Shown: one piece after another, positions 12,249-22,450 of the stretch
Layout: each line of letters begins with the position of its first letter
How positions within the stretch are numbered: the first letter of the stretch is position 1
DNA from: Rhabditophanes sp. KR3021
Lineage: Eukaryota > Nematoda > Chromadorea > Rhabditida > Alloionematidae
Assembly (NCBI GenBank): GCA_963281155.1
Contig: CAUJLY010000001.1
Location: forward strand, 5,890,001 to 5,954,000
Direction of reading: 5' to 3'
Length of the DNA: 64,000 nt
The notes under the pieces: model-generated
Told to the model about the DNA's origin: nothing
What the model saw: only the letters and a program-made list of their open reading frames with translations
Database searches by the model: none
Program-made: the position numbers and the translations under genes

Positions 12249-12504
12249 TAAAATTATACTTCTATTTCATAAGATCTATTTCTATTTTTCTTTGTTCTAT
12301 TTATTTAATTTAATAAAGTTCTTGGCTCCAAATCGTGTATTTTATTCCAATTCAATAGTCTTTGGACAAAGTGCGCAACACGTTCTACCAATTCCTCCAA
12401 ATCAATCCAAAATTTAAATAATTCAAATACAACATTTGATTCAAATTGCAAAAGTAATAACTATGTCATTAGCCTTTGTATGGCATTTGAAGACAAAAAA
12501 TTTA

Positions 12505-12577
12505 CGAATCTGGCAGGATTCGAACCTACAATCTTCGGTTCCGTAGACCGACGCGTTATCCATTGCGCCACAGATCC
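12505..12577 (-). tRNA. tRNA-Arg (anticodon ACG), copy 1
   Basis: A 73-nt cloverleaf on the minus strand: acceptor GGATCTG pairs with CAGATTC (one G-T pair), the D-arm follows, the anticodon stem TCGGT/ACCGA closes loop CTACGGA, and the T-loop is GGTTCGAATCC. The anticodon ACG decodes CGN arginine codons after A34 modification. No intron and no encoded CCA. Perfectly repeated in copy 2. Confidence 0.93.
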
Positions 12578-12641
12578 TATGTATAACACAAAATCATTAT
12601 CAACTCAATTACGACAATCCCAAAACATTCATTTGTTACGA

Positions 12642-13455
12642 TCAATTATTTGACTTTTGTTCTTTCAAGATGTGTTTAATTTGTGGGATGTCCTCTCCGA
12701 ATTTATAGATTGCATATGCCGAGACAAACCATCTCACATCGTAACATTATTCAAGTAAGGCAGTTGATATGTGATGTACCCAAAAAGCCGATCGGCAGGA
12801 TAAGTTCAATTGGCAAAATTTGAGATAGAATCATCCACCCTATTTGATGAAGTCATTTTCTTATTAGTCTTATATTTTCCTAAAACCCTCAATCATAACA
12901 ACTAGCATGTCAATGGCTTACCTTAATTTGATGCTTCTTATTCAATCTATACAAAACATAATAAAAGGGAAAGACAGTACTTTCAAGGACAATCCCAAGC
13001 TTATCAAAGTAATCAAACCAACTACCAGCCAAGAAGATTGGTTTTCATAAGTAGCTCTATAATGCGCTGCATACAATCTTTCTCCAACACTCACAATAAT
13101 GCAAAAACGCACTAAGTTATTTAGAATTGCACGGATGATGTCAATTATTTGATAAACAACTGCTTGGCTTTTAAAGAAATTATTCAATCCATGAACATCA
13201 AGAACTGCGACCAAATTAAGTAGCAGATTGCCCAAATTACGAAGTAGAATAGTGGATAATAACAGTAATATCATGTACCGGAAATAAGCATGCTAAGGCG
13301 AATCTTTTTTTAATATATAAAAGTATGTCGGTGCATAAATAATCATATAAGTAATTAACGAGATAACTGATAAAACAAAGTTTGTATTGGAGACTATCTG
13401 TAAAGCCAACATGTTTCCATAAATTTACCCCATGAATAGATAACATAAAAAGCAT
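12642..13455 (-). pseudogene. Sre-like 7TM chemoreceptor pseudogene
   Basis: Minus-strand frames carry receptor features in order: hydrophobic segments from 13455; the motif VGERLYAAHYRATYE typical of nematode Sre/Srab-type receptors after the third membrane helix; more hydrophobic segments; and YRLNKKHQIK, then a good donor and ENIRLIRK, matching the Sre loop around kENi. The pieces are in three different frames, and in-frame stops follow (after ENIRLIRK and later). A C-terminal tail (AIYKFGEDIPQIKHILKEQK) ends at 12642. The sequence 12642-13037 lies in the duplicated block and recurs at 29100-29494; only this copy has the N-terminal half. Confidence 0.6.
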
Positions 13456-14224
13456 TCAAACACAAATATTATATTCACTTAATGGCATGTTTTTCAAATT
13501 ATAATTTAGTCACTATATTTCTTATATTTAATTCTAATTTCGATATTATTTGCCTTATTTCATGTAATTAAAATTTTCATAACTTACAAATAAAAACATG
13601 CATTTAGTGATTATTTTATTGGAGATAAAGAAGATATTAAGAATAAAAAGTACGGAAACATGAAGGAGGGAGATATCATCTAGCATTTATGAAAAGAGCT
13701 TATAAAATTGAAAAATCATCTTTTTCTATTGTTCCAATAAACTATCCTTCTTTTAATTAAAAATTGGGTTAGTTATCTACAAAAACATCTACAGAACGTG
13801 TTTTTAAAGCTCCTTCATATATTTTTATTATTATGCGTAGTATCTTTAACATGTCTCTCTTAAACTTCCCATTTTGTTCTATATATTATTTTTAAAATGA
13901 TCATTCCAATACATTAGTTGAATATTTATTCATGACAAAAGAAATGCATAGAAACATTATTTAGTAGTTCAAAAATAATATTCACATCAATCTTAAGCAT
14001 TTGATTCATGAAATTGATGGAGTAGAAAGGAATAAAACTTTCTTATTCAACCTTAACTAATACAAAAGTAAAGAGCACTGGTCTAGAGTCCTAATATGAC
14101 TAACACCAAACAAGACAGAAGGGGAAATAAAACTTTATTGGTTCATAAAAAGACCACATTTGTTGCAAATACCTTCTATAAACCCTGTATTTGCTTAGTA
14201 AATATACATAATATAACACATCCT
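13456..14224. other. intergenic, nothing recognised
   Basis: AT-rich. It could contain an unrecognisable 5' remnant of the R2 pseudogene that follows, but no R2 motif is clear here. Confidence 0.45.
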
Positions 14225-14673
14225 AGTTCTCTAGAACATATGCTCATCACATGTTCAATAACTTTGCAGCATCCTTGTAGTATGCCAATCTAATGCGTTG
14301 ATTTCAAGAAGTAAGGGACTTCATCGAGATTTTACTTGCCTTATGTATCGCTTGCTAAATATGAACCAACTCCTGTTGACAATTCCCAAATTATGGATGA
14401 AGTCGTCAAAATCAAAAGAGGGTTTTGACTTAATCTTTGTCTTGTTCTCTCTTAGGAATGAATAACGACCTTATGTCTCAATACATTAAATACGTTTCTA
14501 ACCATCTGCTAATGACACTGGAATTATCAAAGAAATATGAAACTAAAAATCCTTTACTGTTCGTAGAGAATATCTCATTGCAAGAAAAAACAAACTTTTC
14601 CAGAAGAACAGTTAAAGAAAATCAACTAGCTGGAGTTTTTCATAATACCGATGAGGATTTTGAAACAAATTAA
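14225..14673 (+). pseudogene. ribonucleotide reductase small subunit (R2) pseudogene
   Basis: C-terminal R2 landmarks follow in order but in several frames: SSLEHML..CSI (matching AAVEGIFFSGSFASI); MP; then LISRSKGLHRDFTCLMY (clear match to ELISRDEGLHCDFACLMF); QIMDEVVKI; FLT-stop-SLSCSLLGMN (for EFLTEALPC.LIGMN); and an open frame from 14437 with NPLLFVENISLQEKTNF. In-frame stops and at least three frame changes break it. The chain ends without the final acidic, Phe-containing tail that binds the large subunit. An active R2 supplies deoxyribonucleotides for replication; this copy cannot. The upstream two thirds of the gene, including most iron ligands, are missing. Confidence 0.8.
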
Positions 14674-16054
14674 GACTTTTGATTTTATCACACGAACAAC
14701 CTAACTTATCACTTTTAATAAAAATCTTTAAACAAAATGTTACGCTAATATTTATGTACTATGCAAACTGTTTGTTAAAACAAGTTAGTTTAGTTATTCT
14801 CCTGTTTTAATTTCTTATACATTATAAAAAATATTGCTGTCTTGAACTAAATATAAAAAATAATGCATTCATAATAAATACGTTGCGTACAAATACAACT
14901 TTCTTGAACATATACTATACTACATTTAGTAGAATATTAAGCAAATAAATTAGCTAGGTTGTCACTTAATCTTTAGATCAGCTTTCTACAATTTGTTTCT
15001 TGTCTGTACTTCCGTATAGAAATACTTTGGAATCACGATCAACTTTTCCAATCAAGTAGTGTATAAAAATATGTGTCATTTTATACACGTTCGCCAGGAT
15101 GTTTTTTTGTCACACTATTGTCCAGTCGAAGTTAATAGTAATTAGATTAACAAATTTACAATCTTAAATAGTCTATCGATGGATAAGGTTTTTCAATTAT
15201 TGCATTGTAAGTTTATATATATCCAAATGTGATATACATACTTTTTGAAGGATAATTACCCCGATCAATAATTTGGTGCTAGATTATCACGCGTTCCTGC
15301 TATCGCCCTAAAAGTTTTATACTCTATTATTCTAATTATAGCGAGGTCCGACTAAGAAGATCAAATATGTAAATTGAACAGACTTTGCTAAATGTATATT
15401 TGCAAAGATACAAGAAATTTCGGTTGAAAGATCTATTTACCATTCTTGATCGTACATTTGTGCCATTTACACAGCCTAAGATAATGTAAATCATTCTCAA
15501 TTATGGGATACTTTCAAATTGTGTCTTCGCAAACGGCAACCATTTTGAATATGTGTCGATGCCAAGATCCTGTGTGGAAGTCTCCAATTTCAACACTTTC
15601 AACCATTGGAATATAGTGTATTTATTAATGTATCATACTTTAGCATCCAACAACATTCTTAAGCATCCATTACAAGCATTCACTAGTATCCCATGCCACT
15701 TCTTGACTATATAGCCACATACTTTTACCATATATTTTCATTATTTAATTATAAAGTAAGATTCTATTACTTCAATTATTTAAAATTCATTTATGCCCAA
15801 TCAAAAGTTTTCAAGAGGGGCGCATGTTACCCTGCGTGCATGCATTCTATTGTATCAAGTTATAATCTATGTCTTGTCCTCTCCTAAAATCACTTTCATT
15901 TGTATGTCACGTTAATTTAATTTTTATGTATTTTGATCACAATAATTTATAAATTCTTCATAGAATTAGTATGTAATTGTTGTGGCCACAACTCGTTGTC
16001 AATCTTTTAAATAAATCGTTCTGCCTAAAGTTTACCCTGTCATTCTTTATCTGG
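14674..16054. other. intergenic, nothing recognised
   Basis: AT-rich sequence upstream of the zinc-finger gene. The short open frame at 15693-15887 looks like chance. No RNA gene seen. Confidence 0.5.
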
Positions 16055-16063
16055 TATAAATAG
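16055..16063 (+). promoter_or_regulatory. TATA box of the ZC3H14-like gene
   Basis: TATAAATAG about 130 bp before the ATG at 16196. A TTTCAG acceptor-like site at about 16173-16179 sits just before the start, so a leader intron or spliced-leader addition is possible. Confidence 0.45.
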
Positions 16064-16195
16064 TCCAGCTGAAATCTCTATATTTTTATTATAATACCGA
16101 TCTATTTTTAGTGTCTCGCTTTCTTTTAATCTTAATACAACTGCATTCAGACAACTTTAGTCTGAGTAATTTATTTCAGAAAACGTTATTTAATA

Positions 16196-18269
16196 ATGGA
16201 TACTGCTGTTTTGAGAGTAAGTTTACATATCCCATAATTTGTTTATTAATTTACTTCTACTTTAGAACCTTATTGACACTAAGCTCCAGGAATATGACAA
16301 CTACGACTCTTCTCTGTTGAATTATATTGTCAAATTGGCCAGTACTAAAAACTTTAACCCCCAAGCTACTACACAAACATTGGAAGGATTTCTAGGCAGT
16401 TTCACAGAATCTTTTGTCTCATGGTTAGTAGATGTTTTGGAGAAAGGCAATGCAAGTAAGAGCATCGCTGTTAAAGAAACTTCTGTGCCAAAAGAATCAA
16501 TTGTCTCTAAAAAGATTTGTCTACCCAATGGAACTCCGGACAACAAGGAATGCACTGGCGAGTCATCGATGATTGTGGAAAGAACAGCTCCCGATGGTAC
16601 TAAGAAAAATGTTAAGATAATTAAAAAAATAGTTAAAAGAATAGTTAAAAGAAAAGTACCTATCGGTGAAAAGAACGCCTCCAAGTCTGACGGCGGGGAA
16701 AGTATATCGGAGCCTGCTTTGAAAACGGTTAAATTAGATGGTCCAAGCTGCAACAATACTCCGGATAAATATGCCACCAACGCTGCAGATACTCGTGCTA
16801 ATGCTACCCCAGATAATCACGCTAATCTATCTGAAGACTCTTGCAATTACATTGGGTCCGACGACGCCAACTCTCAACCATTAAGTGATTCAATTGTGAA
16901 CAAAATGACTGAATTCAAAAAGTCAATCCAAGCCTCTCCCATAGAAGTACCAGTTAACATAGATTCTACTAATAATCAAATGAAAATAATAATCAACGAC
17001 GAAGAATCAAGGCCCAAAAGACAAAAAATCGTCTTTGATCTCGAACCTGTTAAAGTTCAAGAACAAAAAAATAATAATAAGCAGAATGAAACAAATAAGA
17101 AATCAACTGGTGGCGAAGTTAAGGTGCCTCTAAAAAGTGACGTTGCTATGCAGAAGAAGAAAGAAATTGTTCCTGAGCAGAAGACAGTAGTCGTTGCCAA
17201 AGTTAAAGTACCAATTCAAAGTCCAAACAGAGTTGTGAATGACGGTGCTGCAAGATTAGCAAAACAAGCTCTTGCGACTTTGATGCAATCTGATGAAGAA
17301 AAGAAAGCCAAACGTCAGCCCATTGTATTCGACATCAAGGACGGTCGCAACAAAAGAAAGGCTAAGGAAACCGTTGAAGAGCCTCAGTCTAAAAAGACAT
17401 ACCGCCTTAAACCTCCGATTGCTCCTTTAAATGAAGTCAAGGTTGAAGAAAAGAAGGCCAAGGAATCGACTAAACATGCTGTAGAGACTACGTCAGCCTT
17501 CGTGACTAAGATAAACTTGAATGAAAACAGCCCTCCCTCCTCTGAAGATGAAGACGATGTTGATATTGATGCCGTCATCAACACTTTCAACTCCAGCAAA
17601 GCTCCCAAACCAGAAGTAAAGTTACAATCACCACCCAAAATAGACAATAAGTCCCTCCAATATGCCTACGAGAACAAACCCATATATCAATTTGCTGATC
17701 AACCCAAGAATGTCTATAAATCCTCTGCTCAACAAATGAACCCTCTCACTAAAATGAAATCTTCCAAATGTGTTTTCTGGCCAAAATGCAAGAAAGTAGA
17801 TTGTCCATTCATCCATCCAACCACTCCCTGTGCCAAATTTCCAAACTGCTATTTTGGAAATAAATGCTTATACATCCATCCTACTTGCAAATTTCAACAG
17901 CATTGCAATAATTCTCAATGTCCCTTTACTCATATTCCATCGGGAGATGTTCCAGCACAAACTGCAGCATTCCAACAAGCAGGAGAATCAAACGCGTGCA
18001 TTCAGTTATCCGCTGATCCTGATCAACAACAACCAGTACAAACAAATAATGGCACTTCAATGGCTTGCAACTTTGGAGGTAACTGCAAAAATATCCTCAA
18101 ATGCCCATTCAGACATCCAAAAGCCTGCAGATTCGGAGCGAACTGTCAAAACAGATATTGCTCTTTTACCCACACCACTTCTCCATCCAAACCTGTTTCA
18201 AGTGAAAACGAACAGGAACAACCATCTGTTGCAGCCGTCGTCAATGCGGAGACAATAGCAACCCAATAA
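16196..18269 (+). CDS. sut-2: ZC3H14/Nab2-type polyadenosine RNA-binding protein
   Basis: Exon 1 (16196-16216) and exon 2 (16266-18269) join in phase 0 over a 49-bp intron to give 674 residues. The N-terminal 70 residues match the PWI-like helical domain of ZC3H14/Nab2 (FLGSFTESFVSWLVDVLEK). A long charged, low-complexity middle with short KR-rich nuclear-signal-like runs follows. Five CCCH fingers lie at about residues 509-645, each C-x5-C-x4/5-C-x3-H, the same number as human ZC3H14. This family binds poly(A) tails in the nucleus, controls tail length and export, and is SUT-2/MSUT2 in nematodes and mammals. A TATA box is at 16055, and the start is supported by the in-phase splice and the domain beginning at once. 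Confidence 0.88.
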
Positions 18270-18722
18270 GTTTATTTATCTACTATTTGGTCTATATTAC
18301 TCGCACCCTCTTATCTAAAATTCGTATAAGCTTAAATATTGTTTTCATTGCATTTTATCAACATTATTATTGTTTTTATTAATAACAATTCATTACTAAA
18401 TATTGTGTTCCTTTACCTTCTTATCAACTTATTTTCTGTATATATTTTCAATCTTTCAATAAAACTGGGTATTTTTTGATGTAACAATAAACCTTTGAAC
18501 TCATTCCCCTGTTGTTTAATTTTAAATTGTAAACACTAACTTCATTATAGTTTGAAAATTAACTTTGGATATATCATCAAATAATTTTTTAGATGCAATC
18601 TTGCCCAGAATGATCTGTTAAAATAACTTTCCGTGACGCATTTTTACTCAACATAGAAAAAATAATTGCGATACACTTTATTTGCAAGTTTAATAACAAG
18701 GAAGGAAAAAATAATAAATGTT
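18270..18722. other. 3' flanks of two converging genes
   Basis: Holds the 3' untranslated regions of the zinc-finger gene (+; an AATAAA at about 18457-18462) and the 7TM gene (-; AATAAA on the minus strand near 18677-18682). Confidence 0.5.
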
Positions 18723-19752
18723 CTAATTCCTGGGTACAGATGTTACAGCACTTCTTTTAAATTTTGTTTTTTGTGAATTTTTAAACCTTTCCGTATAATA
18801 AACTTCGTATATTGACACAAAAGGGGATATGCTGAAATAAAGCAGAGCTATGCATGGTGAAAATTTACCGAATTCATCTATGAATCCTGTGTCGTTGTTG
18901 ACATCCAATAATTTACGCAATACAGGAGGAATAAGCATCGGCAAAAAAGCAAGGCAAAATGGAATTAAAATGCAAAGACGTAACTTTATCAAACTGGCGT
19001 GAATGATTTTTGCTGTACTATTTTTGGCTGCTTCTCTCCTCATTTTTCTGAATTTTATTTCTAATGACACATAGTAGATAAATACGGTATTCAAAGCAAT
19101 ATAAGTTCCAAGACCAAAGTTCAAGATCGAAATCATTCCACGATAATCTCTAATATCACTTGTATACACGTTAACCATGTATCCAGAACTATTGTAATGC
19201 AAGATGTTGATAATATTCTAAAACTAGGAACGATGAGTAACATACACTAAAAGCTACCTCTTTATAATATTCAACCCATTTATCTTCACTCAAAGGATAA
19301 TCTCCACATAAACCAATTGTTATGATTGGCATTATTACCCAAATTATCAGATGAACTATTCTTTCCAACTTAGTACGGTATGAAATAACCTTTTCTCTTA
19401 TTAGCAAATTGTAGCGAGCTAAAAAAGTCAGAACAATAAACATTACCACATACTGAATTGATAGAGCAATAAATTGAACTAATACATTGCAAGTCATTGG
19501 GCTATTTAGTAATCTAGGAACATTGCTGCAAGCAATCCCAAATACGGGATAAATCAATTTTACTGCCGTTAATGGGCCAGCCAACAAACATAGTACGGCA
19601 TCGGGAATTCTGCCAAGTTTATTTAGTAATAAAAATTGATCTACATCTCTAGGTGGTTTTGCTGTCATAACAATAAAAGCAATAACATTTAATAAAAAAC
19701 CCGAAGTTCCAACAACATTAATTAAAATGTTGTACAAAGAATCCGTCATCAC
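18723..19752 (-). CDS. 7TM chemoreceptor-type GPCR
   Basis: Exons 19752-19258 and 19217-18723 join in phase 0 over a 40-bp intron (GTAGC..TTTTAG), giving 329 residues with seven hydrophobic segments. Features include an early segment with GTSGFLLNVIAFIVM, a Pro-rich second segment, and a last segment PFVSIYEVYYTERFK, which resembles the end of the seventh helix in nematode Str-superfamily receptors (srh/sri/srd type). Such receptors sit in the membrane of sensory neurons and bind odorants or pheromones through G proteins. Exact family is not assignable by eye. The frame has no defect, unlike three neighbouring receptor sequences. Confidence 0.78.
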
Positions 19753-22044
19753 ACTTGCGTTATTACCTAAAATTATAATTTATTAGACATATTCTACATT
19801 ACCGGATAATATTTTACTTAATCAAAGGATTCTGATATAAAAATATTATTTTACTTTGTTAAACATATTCAGATATTATAAAATACTATTTTACTCTATC
19901 CAAACTTGGCGTCAAGATGACAAATTGAAATTACACCTGTCGCTACTTTTTGATTCATTTTAAAATTAATTACATGTAACTAACTATAACAAGGTTGTCT
20001 TTATTAAATATACTAACGTAAAATTGAATTAGATATTTTTTGCACATTTAAAGTAAAAATGACATTTTATTAAATTCAATTTAATTATCGAGTAATATTA
20101 AATTTAAAAGTAAACATGATTCTTGGTCGTTTTTTTATGATCGTTATTTTGGACGTTTTTTATCTGAATGTTTCTAAATTAATTAGACATTTTATTAACA
20201 TCTAATTATGTTCACATTTTTATTTTAACATTTAAATAACATACCAAATTCACTAATTGGATGTTTGTAAACAATTTGTTTAGCTCAACAAATGAACTTA
20301 GAGGTTCAAAAAAGTTCTGAATAATGAACAATAATAAAAGTTTATATAATAAGTCATAAATGTGAGTAAACAATAATTTGTTATTATTCATAAATCAAGA
20401 AAAGTGATAAAAAATGAGCTGTCATTGTTTGTTTATTTGTTGTTGTGTCAAGCGTGTGAACTTTATTCTTTGTATGGCATCAAGTATAAAACAAGAGAGT
20501 CTTTGATTTTGCCGAACTAGCTACTACTATTGGTTCTTCAAAAAGTTATAAGTTTTTGATTGAAGATTTGATGTGATTATCCACTTATAAAAGTATCAAA
20601 TTTGTTATGTGTATTGTTTTACAAGTTGTCTTTTATTAGATTAAACATTAAGCCGCCAATATGCAAACAGCATTTAATGTTGGACTTTAATGGAATTTTT
20701 GACAATTCGGTGAATTGCGTGATATCATGCTAATTCAACACGTTTAAATATCCAAGTATGTCGGATTGTTTGTTGTTGCAAGAACCAATTTAAAATAACA
20801 TTACTATATATTAAATGTAAACAAAGACAATACCTCCCAAGGAGTATATTATAGATGGCTTAAAAATGAAGTATCAATTTATTTGTATGGCTACATTTTA
20901 AACAATACCTCCACATATCAACAATAAACACATTTTATTTAATAGTCTTCACTTTTATTAAATAACTGGAAAATATTTTTAATTTAATATCTTTTACAAT
21001 CTTTTCTGTTTACCGACAATGTTCATGTATATCTTGTTTGATATGACTTTTATTGTTCGTGTAAACTGAAAGAGTATCTTTTTTGATAACCTAAACACTT
21101 TAATTTTCATGGCCAAATATGCCAAAATGACCTTTACAACAATATGTAATAAGCTTCCTGCCAGATGCTCTTTAATTCGAAATACGGAGAAACACTTATT
21201 ATATTTATTTATTATATGTATTTATTATATCTTTTTTGGTAGTCGTTCGTCGCCTTATCAAAAGGCAATTCACTTAATCACCCAATTAGGAAGTGACTGA
21301 CAAAGGTTGCTTCTCTAAATAAAGTATCGCCAAAAGTTGCTTTAATTGGCGTAATATATCAATTAGCGGCAACCATCACATGCGCTTCTCTGTTTTAATT
21401 CCCAGAAGCCACAAATCCCACAGGTACCTTTTAACGACTTTCTAATTTGGTAGCTTCCTGGGAAACACAAATCGTGCTTTGATACAGCTTTTTGGTATAA
21501 TAAATAAATACAGGAAGTTGATAGGTGTGTGTCTCTTTGTAAGATGAGCCCCTAAAAAAGGATACAGTCTTTGTTTCTTACCGACAATTATGATGTTGAC
21601 CGGTCAAGATGACCTAATCTATAGAAATTCGAAGCCTACTACTTTTTCGGCATTACCATTTGATGTTTGGCAAGCACTTTTTGGGAACAGTCAGATGATG
21701 GGACCGTTTATTATCAATGAGCATAACTATATAACTATTATATAAATGTGATTAATCCCTCCCACATAAAAGTTTAAGACTAGAACCAGCCAGCTCTACT
21801 CTTATTAACTGACTGCCATACAAACCTGAGTCACTAAGACCAGCCTCAATAAATCTAATCCTCTTTTTTACCACTTACCAATTTCGACTGCTTAAAACAA
21901 GTTGTAATTTAATTTCACTCTCTATTATTAATAAAATTAAAAACATAACAATAAACAAAGATCATTTTTTAATAAGGACATTAATTAACATAAACGCGCA
22001 TCATATTGGATCATCAAGTGTCATATATTAATTTATACAACATT
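19753..22044. other. intergenic, nothing recognised
   Basis: About 2.3 kb of AT-rich DNA upstream of two divergent genes. The only longer frame (21109-21300, +) has no support. No RNA gene or repeat seen. Confidence 0.5.
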
Positions 22045-22450
22045 ATGGTAAGTTCCCATTATTTATTATTATGTCTATTACTCATTTTAGCTGTTAACAA
22101 TGCCGACGCTCACTTCCAACAAATTATGCTATTCTGTGGCTGATCTCGACTTTTACAAATACGAACAATCATGCTCAATGGAAAATAACAATTTCTACAA
22201 CTCCTCCAGCTCATTGCCAACTTACTTCCCCGCACCTATACAATTGATCCCTAAGCAAAACAAGGATGTTTATACTCAAACTGCGCAATTTAATTACTAC
22301 AACGACTATCAAGAAACGAAGGAAATGGCTGTACAATTTTTATCCCTATGCGACAAATTCGATCAACAGTATTATTCAAAAAAACCAAACACACAATCAA
22401 ATTCACTGATGGATTCCTTGCTACTTCTACTTTCCACATTCATCTCTTAA
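22045..22450 (+). CDS. small Tyr/Asn/Ser-rich protein, unrecognised
   Basis: A one-codon first exon (ATG at 22045-22047) is followed by a good donor, a 43-bp intron ending TTTTAG, and exon 2 from 22091, giving about 119 residues; alternatively translation starts at the ATG at 22100. The sequence is rich in Tyr, Asn and Ser in its first two thirds and ends in a short Leu-rich run. There is no convincing signal peptide and no known motif. An AATAAATAAA run at about 22540 supports a real transcript. It stands alone between two long gene-free stretches. Confidence 0.5.

Noticed and set aside
14408..14446. 38-bp intron ending TTAG before the R2 frame at 14437
   Set aside because: The supposed intron itself aligns with R2 coding sequence (FLT.SLSCSLLG), so it is decayed exon, not intron.
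16322..16780. 152-codon minus-strand open frame
   Set aside because: It is the shadow of the zinc-finger gene on the other strand, with no independent signal.
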